From positions 248,001 to 312,000 of the forward strand of contig NZ_JAFJMJ010000003.1 of the NCBI RefSeq assembly GCF_017309385.1: a stretch of 64,000 bases of DNA, in the 5' to 3' direction. The notes under the pieces are model-generated. The model saw nothing but the letters and a program-made list of their open reading frames with translations. It did not search any database and had not been told where the DNA came from. The position numbers were made by a program, and so were the translations under genes. Shown one piece after another: positions 45,249 to 55,483 of this stretch. The first letter of the stretch is position 1; the number at the start of each line of letters is the position of its first letter. This stretch comes from Amycolatopsis sp. 195334CR. GTDB taxonomy: Bacteria; Actinomycetota; Actinomycetes; Mycobacteriales; Pseudonocardiaceae.

Positions 45249-45484
45249 TGGCGCCGCCCCGACAGTCTCGCGCACCCCCGGCTCTCACCCGCCGGGTGGA
45301 ACTCCGGAAGAACCGGATCCGGTGACGTTATGACGCGCGGTAGGAAAATTACCTCCTTCCGTAGGGAACCCGCCACCATCCGACGATCGTCGGTACCTGC
45401 GGTGTGACGCGGTTGATTACTTTCCGCTGCAACGCCGAAATCCTCGGTGGTCCTGAAGCCCGGTTTCCTGAAAGGACCTCGACT

Positions 45485-46189
45485 GTGAGCCGAGTCCGTA
45501 CCCTTGGCGCCGCCTGTGCCGCCTCCGCCACGCTCGCCATGACGCTGTTCGCCGGCGGTGTCGCCAGTGCCAACGGCGTGCAGCCGTTCATCGTCGGCGG
45601 CGAGGACGCCCCGGCCGTGCCGTGGGGTGCCCAGATCTACGTCGGCGGGAACTTCAACTGCTCGGGCAGCATCATCGCCGCCGAGTGGGTGCTCACCGCG
45701 GAACACTGCCTCGGCGACTCGATGAGCGTGAAGGTCGGCAGCAACGACCTCGGTTCCGGCACCGAGTCGGCGGTGGACCAGCAGGAGGTCTCGCCGGAGG
45801 GCGACATCGCGCTGCTGCACCTGAGCACGCCGATCGAGGCCGAGTTCATCACCCTCGGCGACGCGGACCCGGCCGTCGGCTCGACCAACGACATCTACGG
45901 CTGGGGTCGCACCACCCCGACCGGCCCGGCCTCGCCGGTGCTCAAGACCGCGCAGGTCAAGGTGACCGGTCAGTCCACCGACGCCTACGGCGGCCCGGCC
46001 ATCCAGAGCGAGGGCGTCAACGGCTCGGCGTGGAAGGGCGACTCGGGCGGCCCCCAGATCGCCGACGGCAAGCAGGTCGGTGTCGCGTCCACCGTGCAGA
46101 ACCAGGACGGCAGCAACACCACCGGCACCAACAACTACGCGAGCGTGGCCAGCAGCCGCTCCTGGATCAGCCAGACCGCCGGCGTCTGA
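45485..46189 (+). CDS. Secreted trypsin-like serine protease (S1 family)
   Basis: A 234-residue exported protease. The signal peptide (~1-29, ending ASAN) is followed by the mature start FIVGGEDAP. The catalytic triad is His74 (LTAEHC), Asp107 (EGDIALLHL) and Ser187 (KGDSGGP); Cys59 and Cys75 can form the usual disulfide. Like most streptomycete-type trypsins it is compact, with a short propeptide. GTG 45485 has AAAGGA upstream. It stands alone, with a hairpin terminator behind it. Confidence 0.93.
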   Translation: MSRVRTLGAACAASATLAMTLFAGGVASANGVQPFIVGGEDAPAVPWGAQIYVGGNFNCSGSIIAAEWVLTAEHCLGDSMSVKVGSNDLGSGTESAVDQQEVSPEGDIALLHLSTPIEAEFITLGDADPAVGSTNDIYGWGRTTPTGPASPVLKTAQVKVTGQSTDAYGGPAIQSEGVNGSAWKGDSGGPQIADGKQVGVASTVQNQDGSNTTGTNNYASVASSRSWISQTAGV

Positions 46190-46227
46190 GTTCGACCGGT
46201 TCGACCAGTTCGACCGGCCCTGATCCG

Positions 46228-46267
46228 CGGCCGCTTCCGCCGGGCACCGACCCGGCGGGGGCGGCCG
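46228..46267 (+). terminator. Hairpin after the serine protease gene
   Basis: A 17-bp stem (46228-46244 with 46251-46267, two G-U pairs in RNA) around a 6-base loop, 38 bases after the protease stop codon. Confidence 0.6.
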
Positions 46268-46302
46268 TTCCCATGTCCGGGGGCGGTCTGGACAATGGGC
46301 GC

Positions 46303-47082
46303 ATGCGCATCGCCACCTGGAACGTGAACTCCGTCGGCGCCCGCCTGCCGCGGCTGCTGAGCTGGCTCGAGTCGAACCAGCCCGACGTGCTGTGCCTCCA
46401 GGAACTCAAATGCGACAGCGACGCGTTCCCGCACGCGGAGGTCCGTGAGCTCGGGTACGAGACCGCGGCCTACGGCATCGGGCGGTGGAACGGGGTGGCC
46501 ATCCTTTCGCGCGTCGGGCTGGAGGACGTGCAGCGGGGGCTCGTCGACCAGCCCGGTTACGAGGACGCGGTCGAGCCGCGTGCGATCGGCGCGACCTGCG
46601 GCGGGGTGCGGGTGTGGTCGGTGTACGTGCCGAACGGGCGCGTGCCGGGGCACGCGCACTACGACTACAAGTTGAACTGGTTGAACGCGCTGCGCGAAAC
46701 GATCGAGGCGGAGAAGAAGCTCGACCTGCCGTTCGCGGTGCTCGGTGACTTCAACATCGCCCCCGCCGACGTCGACGTGTGGGACATCACCGCCTACGCC
46801 GACTCGACGCACGTGACCGCGCCGGAGCGCGAGGCGCTGGAGAAGGTGCTCGCCGCCGGACTGACCGACGTGCTGCCGCGGCCGCTGAAGTACGACCACC
46901 CGTTCACATATTGGGACTACCGGCAGCTGGCCTTCCCGAAGAACCGCGGGATGCGCATCGACCTGGTCCTCGCCGACGCCCGCTTCGCCGACGCGATCAC
47001 CGACTCGTACGTCGACCGCGAAGAACGCAAGGGCAAGGGCGGCTCGGACCACGCGCCGGTCGTGGTCGACCTGGCGGTCTGA
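46303..47082 (+). CDS. xth: Exodeoxyribonuclease III
   Basis: A 259-residue AP endonuclease/3' exonuclease of the EEP superfamily, acting in base excision repair. Motifs are IATWNVNSV at the start, CLQELKCD (metal-binding Glu), [21 protein letters not shown] and the final [12 protein letters not shown] with the catalytic Asp-His. The ATG at 46303 follows a GACAAT -10-like element by 6 bases; an earlier in-frame ATG at 46273 has no support. A 36-bp perfect palindrome begins 3 bases after the stop. Confidence 0.94.
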   Translation: MRIATWNVNSVGARLPRLLSWLESNQPDVLCLQELKCDSDAFPHAEVRELGYETAAYGIGRWNGVAILSRVGLEDVQRGLVDQPGYEDAVEPRAIGATCGGVRVWSVYVPNGRVPGHAHYDYKLNWLNALRETIEAEKKLDLPFAVLGDFNIAPADVDVWDITAYADSTHVTAPEREALEKVLAAGLTDVLPRPLKYDHPFTYWDYRQLAFPKNRGMRIDLVLADARFADAITDSYVDREERKGKGGSDHAPVVVDLAV

Positions 47083-47085
47083 GCC

Positions 47086-47121
47086 ACCGGGTCGAACCAG
47101 GTCGACCTGGTTCGACCCGGT
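47086..47121. terminator. 36-bp perfect palindrome after xth
   Basis: Every base from 47086 (ACCGGGTCGAAC...) to 47121 pairs with its mirror around GTCGAC, so in RNA it gives a stem of up to 16 bp with a tetraloop. It begins 3 bases after the xth stop and likely terminates it. The following ~180 bp to 47308 hold short TTCG/CGACC-rich repeats and no gene. Confidence 0.6.
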
Positions 47122-47308
47122 TCGGCTCGTTTCGGCTCGGTTCGACCCGCTTCAGCCCGGCCCGCGCGCCGGGGCTCCACCCGGCGCGCGTTGAACTCGC
47201 ACGCCCCACGCCAGCCTGCTCCAGCCGGGCCGCCCCGCGTTCAGCCAGCGCGACCGGGGCCCAACCAGGGCGAGCCGGTTCAACCAGCTCGACCTGGCCC
47301 GGTAAGCC

Positions 47309-49597
<2,289 letters not shown>

Positions 49598-49601
<4 letters not shown>

Positions 49602-50248
49602 CCGCGCTGCTCCTTGGTGCCGCCGTCAGTACCGCCATTGTCCACCGTGTACCCGCCGGCGGCGGGCAGATGTGGTGCAGCCAGCTTCTCCACGTACTTG
49701 GCCAGCACGTCGACCTCGAGATTGACCGATTCGCCCGGTTCCCGCCTGCCGAGAGTGGTCAGCTCCAGCGTGGTCGGGATGAGCGCGATGGAGAACTCCT
49801 CGGCGGAGATGGCGGCCACCGTCAGCGACACCCCGTCCACCGCGATGGACCCCTTCTCCACCACGTACCTGGCCAGTTCCGGCGGCAGCGCGAAGTGGGT
49901 CAGCCCGTCGGGGTCGCGGGAGAGGAACACGCCGGTCCCGTCCACGTGCCCCTGCATGATGTGCCCGCCGAGGCGGTCGCCCAGCGCGGTCGCGCGCTCC
50001 AGGTTGACCCGGTCGCCGGTGGCCACCTTGGCCAGGCTGGAGCGGCGCAGCGTCTCGTGCACCACGTCCACGGTGAAGGTGTCGCCGCTGACCTCGACCA
50101 CGGTCAGGCACACGCCGTTGACCGCGATCGAATCGCCGTGCTTGGCGTCCGAGGTGACCAGCGGCCCCCGCACCGCGAGGCGGGCGGCGTCGGTGAGTTC
50201 CTCAACCGCGGTGATCTCGCCGAGTTCCTCGACGATGCCGGTGAACAC
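49598..50248 (-). CDS. ribE: Riboflavin synthase, alpha subunit type
   Basis: A 216-residue protein with two lumazine-binding repeats, each starting with a TGIVEELG or [13 protein letters not shown] motif, that dismutates two lumazines to riboflavin. The GTG at 50248 has AGGAGG 8 bases upstream. The gap to rpe is only 24 bases, too short for an FMN riboswitch. In many actinobacteria ribD lies between rpe and this gene, but here it does not. Confidence 0.95.
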
Positions 50249-50272
50249 TGCAACGGCCTCCTGTGTAGTAGG

Positions 50273-50959
50273 TCAGCGCCCGGAGGCCTGGACGGCTTGC
50301 CGGCGCAACGCGGCGACGGCCTTGCCGGGGTCCTCGGCGCCGTAGACCGCGGAGCCCGCGACGAAGCAGTCGACCCCCGCCTCCGCGGCCTGTTCGATGG
50401 TGTCGGCGTTGATCCCGCCGTCGATCTCGACCAGCAGCTTGAGGTGACCGGTGTCGACCAGGCGGCGCGCGGTGCGCACCTTCTCCAGCACGTCGGCGAT
50501 GAACGACTGGCCGCCGAAGCCCGGTTCCACCGACATCACCAGCAGCGTGTCGTAGTGCTTGAGCGTGTCGAGGTGGTCCTCCAGCGGGGTGCCGGGCTTG
50601 ATCGACAGGCCCGCCTTGGAGCCGGCCGCCCGGAGGTCCTTCGCCAGCTTCACCGGATCGTGGGCCGCCTCGACGTGCACGGTCACGTTGTGCGCGCCCG
50701 CCTCGGCGTACCCGATCGCCCAGCGGTCGGGGTCCTCGATCATCAGGTGGCAGTCCAGCGGCAGGTCGGTGTGCTTGAGCAGCGACTGCACCACCGGCAG
50801 GCCCAGCGTCAGGTTCGGCACGAAGTGCGCGTCCATCACGTCGACGTGCACCCAGTCGGCGCGGTTCTCGCCGTCGCCGGCGACGGCTTCGATCTCCGCG
50901 CCGAGCCGGGCGAAGTCTGCGGACAGGATGCTGGGTGCGATCAAGGGTCGTGGTGCCAC
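50273..50959 (-). CDS. rpe: Ribulose-phosphate 3-epimerase
   Basis: A 228-residue TIM-barrel enzyme interconverting ribulose-5-phosphate and xylulose-5-phosphate. [43 protein letters not shown] and [12 protein letters not shown] are the metal and phosphate sites. GTG 50959 is chosen because homologues start just before [12 protein letters not shown] and a TAGACT -10 element ends 7 bases upstream (leaderless). Ribulose-5-phosphate also feeds riboflavin synthesis, which fits its place at the head of the rib operon. Confidence 0.96.
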   Translation of the reverse strand: MAPRPLIAPSILSADFARLGAEIEAVAGDGENRADWVHVDVMDAHFVPNLTLGLPVVQSLLKHTDLPLDCHLMIEDPDRWAIGYAEAGAHNVTVHVEAAHDPVKLAKDLRAAGSKAGLSIKPGTPLEDHLDTLKHYDTLLVMSVEPGFGGQSFIADVLEKVRTARRLVDTGHLKLLVEIDGGINADTIEQAAEAGVDCFVAGSAVYGAEDPGKAVAALRRQAVQASGR

Positions 50960-50966
50960 GACCCGC

Positions 50967-50972
50967 AGTCTA
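50967..50972 (-). promoter_or_regulatory. -10 element, leaderless start of the rpe-rib operon
   Basis: TAGACT on the minus strand ends 7 bases before the GTG at 50959. Confidence 0.4.
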
Positions 50973-51038
50973 GGAGGTCGGCCCCCGGCGTCCGTCTCGC
51001 ATGCTGCGATGCTCACGTCACGGCTGGGACACGCCCGG

Positions 51039-52022
51039 TCACGGGCGGAGCACGACCTTGCCCACGGTGCGGCGGGACACCAGATCGGTGTGCGCCCGCG
51101 CGACCTCGGCCAGCGGGATCGGCTCGTTGACCAGCGGCACGATCCGCCCGGCGGCCACCTCGGCCAGTGCCTGGTCCTCCAGCGCGCGCATCGCGCCCGG
51201 CACGCGCAGCATCCGCTGGCCGATCGGCACCGAGACGGTCAGGCCGCGGCCGTAGAAGTCCATTGCGGACAATTCCGGCGCCCGGCCGGCCGACCAGCCG
51301 AACATGACCATCCGGCCGCCGACGCCGAGCAGCTTGAGGGCGACCTCGCCCTGGCTGCCGCCGACGCCGTCCAGCGCGACGGTCAGTTCGCGGTCGCCGA
51401 GGGCCTCCTTGACGCGGTCGGCCCAGTCGTCCTCCGAGTAGTCGAAGACCAGGTCAGCGCCGAGTTCACGGACGATCGCCAGCTTCTCCGGTCCGCGCGC
51501 GAGGCCGATCACGAGCGCGCCCGCGTTGTGCGCGTACTGCACGGCGAAGCTGCCGATGCCCCCGGCCGCCGCGGTGACCAGCACGGCGTCGTCCGAGGTG
51601 ATCTTCGCCTCGTTCAGCACGGCCATCGCGGTCCGGCCGGTGCCGATGGTGGCGACGGCGCCCTCGTCGGTGACGCCGTCCGGGATCTCCTGCAACGCGG
51701 TCACCGGCGCGACGGCCAGTTCCGCGTAGCCGCCGCTGGCCGGGCCCAGGTGCGCCACCACGCGCTTGCCCAGCCATCTCGAGTCGGCGTCCTCGCCGAG
51801 TTCGTCGACCACACCGGCCACTTCGCGGCCCGGGGTCATCGGGAGTTCGGGCAGCGGCATCGGCCCGCCGCCGATGCCCTGGCGGATCGTGGTGTCGAGC
51901 AGGTGCACCCCGGCCGCGCGGACGCGGATCCGCACCTGCCCGTGCCGCGGTTTCGGGTCCTCGACCTCCTCGTACCGGAGGTTCTCGGCCGGGCCGAACT
52001 CGTACTGGCGGATGGCGCGCAT
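51039..52022 (-). CDS. Quinone oxidoreductase (MDR family), probable SoxR target
   Basis: A 327-residue zinc-independent medium-chain reductase. The GroES-like part holds [17 protein letters not shown] and the Rossmann fold [38 protein letters not shown] lines the active site. It probably reduces quinones or other redox-cycling compounds with NADPH. ATG 52022 has GGAG 7 bases upstream; a TTG at 52034 is less likely. Its promoter carries a SoxR-type palindrome in a 19-bp spacer, matching actinobacterial SoxR regulons, which include such reductases. It is inserted between rpe and the fmt-rsmB-flavoprotein genes. Confidence 0.9.
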   Translation of the reverse strand: MRAIRQYEFGPAENLRYEEVEDPKPRHGQVRIRVRAAGVHLLDTTIRQGIGGGPMPLPELPMTPGREVAGVVDELGEDADSRWLGKRVVAHLGPASGGYAELAVAPVTALQEIPDGVTDEGAVATIGTGRTAMAVLNEAKITSDDAVLVTAAAGGIGSFAVQYAHNAGALVIGLARGPEKLAIVRELGADLVFDYSEDDWADRVKEALGDRELTVALDGVGGSQGEVALKLLGVGGRMVMFGWSAGRAPELSAMDFYGRGLTVSVPIGQRMLRVPGAMRALEDQALAEVAAGRIVPLVNEPIPLAEVARAHTDLVSRRTVGKVVLRP

Positions 52023-52059
52023 GGGTGGCTCCAAGATCGTTTCGACGGGTCTCGAGACG

Positions 52060-52090
52060 ACCGTAGAAGCTCAAGTTAACTTGAGGTCAA
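52060..52090 (-). promoter_or_regulatory. SoxR-type promoter and operator
   Basis: On the minus strand -35 TTGACC (52085-52090) and -10 TACGGT (52060-52065) are 19 bp apart, the long spacer typical of MerR-family activation. The spacer contains the perfect palindrome CTCAAGTTAACTTGAG (52070-52085), which matches the E. coli soxS operator core. Confidence 0.85.
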
Positions 52091-52590
52091 CCGTCCAGTT
52101 CGTCGAGCACCGGGGTCCACGCACCGCCGTGGTCCAACCGGTTCAACCGCACCCCGGCACCGCCGAGCGCGGCCAGGTGCCCCGCCCACGCCGGGTGCTG
52201 GAACCGCGCGTCGCGCACCTGGTAGCCGACCGCGATGGTCACGCCCGGTTCACCCAGCGCGTCACCGAGCACGGTCAGCGCCTGGTTGTCGGCCAGCCCG
52301 AGCGCGAGCTTCGCCACCGAGTTGGCCGACGCGGGCGCGAACAGGAAGTGCGCCGGATCCGGGTGCGGCCGCGGCTCACCGGGTAGTCGCGAGGTCGACC
52401 GCACGGCGAGGTCGGTGAGCTCCTGCAGGCGCTCCAGTTCGCCCGCCGCGTTCAACCAGCGCGACGCGGTCGGGGTGAGCGTGATGGCCAGCCGCCAGCC
52501 CCTGGCGGCAGCGGGTTCGGCGAGCTCGGTGCGGAAACGGGTGTCGAGCCCGCCACACGAACTGGCGACGAGCCCGAGCACTCGATCCAT
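52087..52590 (-). CDS. Flavoprotein (PPC-decarboxylase-like domain)
   Basis: A 167-residue protein of the flavoprotein/HFCD fold seen in CoaC and related cysteine decarboxylases. LGLVASSCGGLDTRFRTELAEPAAARGWRLAITLTPTASRWL at the start and FLFAPASANSVAKLALGLADNQAL (FMN site) identify the fold. The real CoaBC is encoded at 62.4-63.7 kb, so this is a stand-alone paralogue of unknown substrate. Its ATG overlaps the rsmB stop (TGATG), coupling it to fmt-rsmB. Its 3' end lies 2 bases outside the SoxR operator palindrome. Confidence 0.82.
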   Translation of the reverse strand: MDRVLGLVASSCGGLDTRFRTELAEPAAARGWRLAITLTPTASRWLNAAGELERLQELTDLAVRSTSRLPGEPRPHPDPAHFLFAPASANSVAKLALGLADNQALTVLGDALGEPGVTIAVGYQVRDARFQHPAWAGHLAALGGAGVRLNRLDHGGAWTPVLDELDG

Positions 52591-54452
52591 CAGGTCGTCT
52601 CCGGACGACGCAGGACCGCGCAGAACATCGCGTCGGTGCCGTGGCGGTGCGGCCACAGCTGCACGTACGGCCCGTCGCCGAGCTGCGGCACACCGGGGAA
52701 GAACTCGCGCGCGTCGAGCGTCTCGGCCTTGGCCCGCCGGGCGGTCTCGCCCACCACGCCCTCGGTCTCGGCGAGGTGCGGCGAGCAGACCACGTAGGTG
52801 ACGATGCCGCCGGGCCGGACCAGCTCCAGCGCGGCGGTGAGCAGCTCGCCCTGCAGCTTGGTCAGCTCCGCCACGTCCGACGGCTGGCGCCGCCAGCGCG
52901 ACTCGGGACGGCGGCGCAGCGAGCCGAGACCGCTGCACGGCGCGTCGACCAGCACGCGGTCGTAGCCCGCTTCCAGCTCCAGCTCACGCCCGTCGCCGAC
53001 GTGCACGGTCACCGGCAGGCCCTCGGTGGACTTGCGGACCAGGTTCGCCCGGTGCGGCGCCTTCTCCACCGCGTCCACGGTGGCGCCGGACAACGACGCG
53101 AGCGCGCCGAGCAGCGCGGCCTTGCCGCCAGGGCCGGCGCACAGGTCGAGCCAGCGCTCGTCCCGGCCGTCGACCGGGACCTTGGTCACCGCGACCGCGC
53201 ACAGCTGGCTGCCCTCGTCCTGGACGGCGGCCAGTTTTTCCTTCACCGGCTCGGCGTCGGCGGGGTCACCGGCACCGGCGGCCAGCCGCACGCCGTAGGG
53301 CGAGTAGGGCGCCGGGTCGCCGCCGGTGATCGCGGCGAGTTCGTCCGCGGAGATCTCACCGGGTCGTGCGACGAGGTGGACCTCGGGACGCGCGTCATCC
53401 GCGGCGAGCGCCGCCTCCAGCTCGGGCCCCTTGTCCCCCAGCGCTTCGGCGAAGGAGCGGGCGACCCAGCGCGGGTGCGCGGTGCGCAGCGCGAAGTTGC
53501 CGATCGGGTCCTCGTCGGGCGACGGCGCGAGCTCGTCGAGCCAGGCCGCTTCGTCCTTGGCCGAGACGGCGCGCAGGACGGCGTTGACGAAACCCGCGGT
53601 GTGCGACCCCGCGTCGGCGCGCACGAGGTCCACAGTGGACGTCACGGCGGCGTGCTCGGGGATGCGGGTGCGAAGCAGCTGGTAGGCACCCAGCCGGAGA
53701 CCGTCCAGCACGGCACCATCCACTTTGGACAGCGGTCGATCGATGCAGGCGGCGATCACGGCGTCGAGCAGGCCCTGCGCGCGGGAGGCGCCGTAGGTTA
53801 GCTCGGTGGCCAGGGCGGCGTCGCGGCCCTTGATCCGGCGCTCGCGGAGGAGGTCGGGGAGGACGAGGTTGGCGTAGGCGTCGCGCTCGCGGACCGCGCG
53901 CAACACGTCGAGCGCCACCCGGCGAGCCGGATCCTCCGGCGGTGGCCGCCTGGGCCCATCCTTGCGCGGCGCCGGACGGCCTCGCTGGGGCCTGGAGGGG
54001 CGCCTTTCTCCACGATCGCCGCGGTCGCCACGCTCTCCGCGACCACCACCCGCACCGTGGCCACCACGCTCTCCGTGGCCACCTCGCTCGCCTTGACCAC
54101 CACGCTCGTTGCGGCCCCCGTACCCGCCGCGGTCGCCCCCGTCGGTACGGTCACCGCGTCCGCCGCGGTCGCCCGAAGGCCTGCGGTCCCCGTAGCCTTC
54201 CCTGCCGCCGCGGCCGCCCCGGTCGCGCTGGCCCCCGCGGTCACGGTCGTCCCGGCCGCCCCGGTCGCTTCGGGCGTCCCGGCCACCTCGATCACCCCGG
54301 TCACCTCGATCACCGCGGGCACCCTGGTCGCCTCGATCGTCCCGGCCACCCCGGTCACTGCGGGCACCTCGATCACCCCGGTCACCTCGGTCGCGCCGAT
54401 CGCCGTGGTCGCGCCTGTCGCCCCGGTCGCCCGGGCCTTCCTGGCTGGTCAT
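52590..54452 (-). CDS. rsmB: 16S rRNA m5C967 methyltransferase RsmB with long RG/RGG-rich N-terminus
   Basis: A 620-residue protein against ~450 in usual relatives. Residues ~1-172 are low-complexity, almost only Asp, Arg and Gly in DRGDRG- and RGG-type repeats. The rest is a normal RsmB: NusB-like domain (~175-310, with [18 protein letters not shown]), then the Rossmann methyltransferase ([33 protein letters not shown] and [12 protein letters not shown], with both conserved cysteines). ATG 54452 overlaps the fmt stop (ATGA). The start is supported by that coupling, so the tail is likely translated. Confidence 0.92.
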   Translation of the reverse strand: MTSQEGPGDRGDRRDHGDRRDRGDRGDRGARSDRGGRDDRGDQGARGDRGDRGDRGGRDARSDRGGRDDRDRGGQRDRGGRGGREGYGDRRPSGDRGGRGDRTDGGDRGGYGGRNERGGQGERGGHGERGGHGAGGGRGERGDRGDRGERRPSRPQRGRPAPRKDGPRRPPPEDPARRVALDVLRAVRERDAYANLVLPDLLRERRIKGRDAALATELTYGASRAQGLLDAVIAACIDRPLSKVDGAVLDGLRLGAYQLLRTRIPEHAAVTSTVDLVRADAGSHTAGFVNAVLRAVSAKDEAAWLDELAPSPDEDPIGNFALRTAHPRWVARSFAEALGDKGPELEAALAADDARPEVHLVARPGEISADELAAITGGDPAPYSPYGVRLAAGAGDPADAEPVKEKLAAVQDEGSQLCAVAVTKVPVDGRDERWLDLCAGPGGKAALLGALASLSGATVDAVEKAPHRANLVRKSTEGLPVTVHVGDGRELELEAGYDRVLVDAPCSGLGSLRRRPESRWRRQPSDVAELTKLQGELLTAALELVRPGGIVTYVVCSPHLAETEGVVGETARRAKAETLDAREFFPGVPQLGDGPYVQLWPHRHGTDAMFCAVLRRPETT

Positions 54453-55381
54453 GTCAGGCGCTCTCCCTGCTCGATCCTCGTGCCGCGCGCCCAATCGGTG
54501 GCAGCCATCCGTTTTTTGCCCTGCGCCTGCACCTGGCCGAGCACCACCGGCTTGGTGGCGGTCCCGGCGAGCACCCGCTTGCGCTCCACCCGCAGTTCCC
54601 CCGGCTCGAGCGCGGGCTCGTCGCCGTCCGAAATGGACACCGGGCCCAGCTTGAACCGCTCCCCGCGGAACTCCGCCCACGCCCCGGGATCCGGGGTGAC
54701 CGCGCGGATCAGCCGGTCCACCGCCAGCGCCGGATCGGTGAACGATACCCGCGCGTCGTCGACCGCGATCTTCGGTGCGTAGCTGACGCCTTCGGCGACC
54801 TGCTCCACCGCGGTCAGCTTGCCGTCCTCAATGCCGTCCATTGTGGACAGCAGCAGCCGGGCACCGGACTCGGCGAGCCTGCCGAGCAGTTCCCCGGCGG
54901 TGTCGGAGGCGGCGATCTTCTCGGTCACCACGCCGAAAACCGGCCCGGCGTCGAGTTCCTTGACGATGCGGAAGGTCGACGCGCCGGTGATCTCGTCCCC
55001 GGCCCGGACGGCCGCCTGCACCGGTGCGGCACCACGCCAGGCGGGCAGCAGCGAGAAGTGCAGGTTCACCCAGCCGTGCACCGGGATGTCGAGCGCGGAC
55101 TGCGGTAGCAACGCACCGTAGGCGACCACCGGGCAGGCGTCCGGCGCCAGTTCGGTCAGCCGCGCCAGGAAATCCGGGTCGCCCGCGCGCGCCGGGGTGA
55201 GCACCTCGATGCCGTGCTCGTCGGCGAGCGCGCCGACCGGCGAGCGCAGCACCTTGCGACCGCGGCCGGCCTGGGCGTCGGGCCGGGTCACCACGGCGAC
55301 GACCTCGTGGCGGCCGGAGTCGAGCAGGGCGCGCAGCGCGGGCACGGCCGGTTCCGGGGTACCGGCGAAGACCAGCCTCAT
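54449..55381 (-). CDS. fmt: Methionyl-tRNA formyltransferase
   Basis: A 310-residue enzyme that formylates initiator Met-tRNA. The start [19 protein letters not shown], the catalytic region [20 protein letters not shown] and the C-terminal OB-like tRNA-binding domain are typical. ATG 55381 has a GAGGGGG ribosome site. Upstream, a 19-codon frame that starts 8 bases after a TAGACT element ends with its TGA overlapping this ATG (ATGA). It heads fmt-rsmB-flavoprotein. The priA-metK genes that usually adjoin it are 3.5 kb away, across an insertion. Confidence 0.96.
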   Translation of the reverse strand: MRLVFAGTPEPAVPALRALLDSGRHEVVAVVTRPDAQAGRGRKVLRSPVGALADEHGIEVLTPARAGDPDFLARLTELAPDACPVVAYGALLPQSALDIPVHGWVNLHFSLLPAWRGAAPVQAAVRAGDEITGASTFRIVKELDAGPVFGVVTEKIAASDTAGELLGRLAESGARLLLSTMDGIEDGKLTAVEQVAEGVSYAPKIAVDDARVSFTDPALAVDRLIRAVTPDPGAWAEFRGERFKLGPVSISDGDEPALEPGELRVERKRVLAGTATKPVVLGQVQAQGKKRMAATDWARGTRIEQGERLT

Positions 55382-55437
55382 CGGACCCCCTCGGGGGCTC
55401 CGGCGGGTGGCGGGGGAAAGTCAGCGAGAGCGAACAT
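55378..55437 (-). CDS. Possible leaderless 19-residue leader peptide coupled to fmt
   Basis: From ATG 55437 the frame reads [19 protein letters not shown] and stops at a TGA whose bases overlap the fmt start (ATGA). A TAGACT -10 element ends 8 bases before the ATG, so the peptide would be the first thing translated on a leaderless fmt mRNA. PPPP is a strong ribosome-stalling motif that depends on EF-P. Seen: the frame, overlap and -10. Inferred: that it is translated and affects fmt. Confidence 0.45.
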   Translation of the reverse strand: MFALADFPPPPAGAPEGVR

Positions 55438-55445
55438 CACCGGCG

Positions 55446-55451
55446 AGTCTA
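55446..55451 (-). promoter_or_regulatory. -10 element upstream of the leader peptide and fmt
   Basis: TAGACT on the minus strand, identical to the rpe -10 element, 8 bases before ATG 55437 and 64 bases before ATG 55381 of fmt. Confidence 0.4.
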
Positions 55452-55483
55452 GCCACCGGCGATGTCCGCCCCGATCTCGCCGG

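Noticed and set aside
50249..50272. Possible FMN riboswitch before ribE
   Set aside because: Only 24 bases separate rpe from ribE, far too few for the RFN element.
52087..52590. Second copy of coaC
   Set aside because: The protein has the flavoprotein fold, but a complete coaBC is present at 62409-63653 and this one lacks a recognisable PxMNxxMW motif, so it is listed only as a flavoprotein.
54057..54782. An Ala/Val/Thr/Pro-rich open frame antisense to the rsmB N-terminus and fmt
   Set aside because: Its composition is the direct mirror of the DRG repeat codons, it overlaps two clear genes, and it has no ribosome site.
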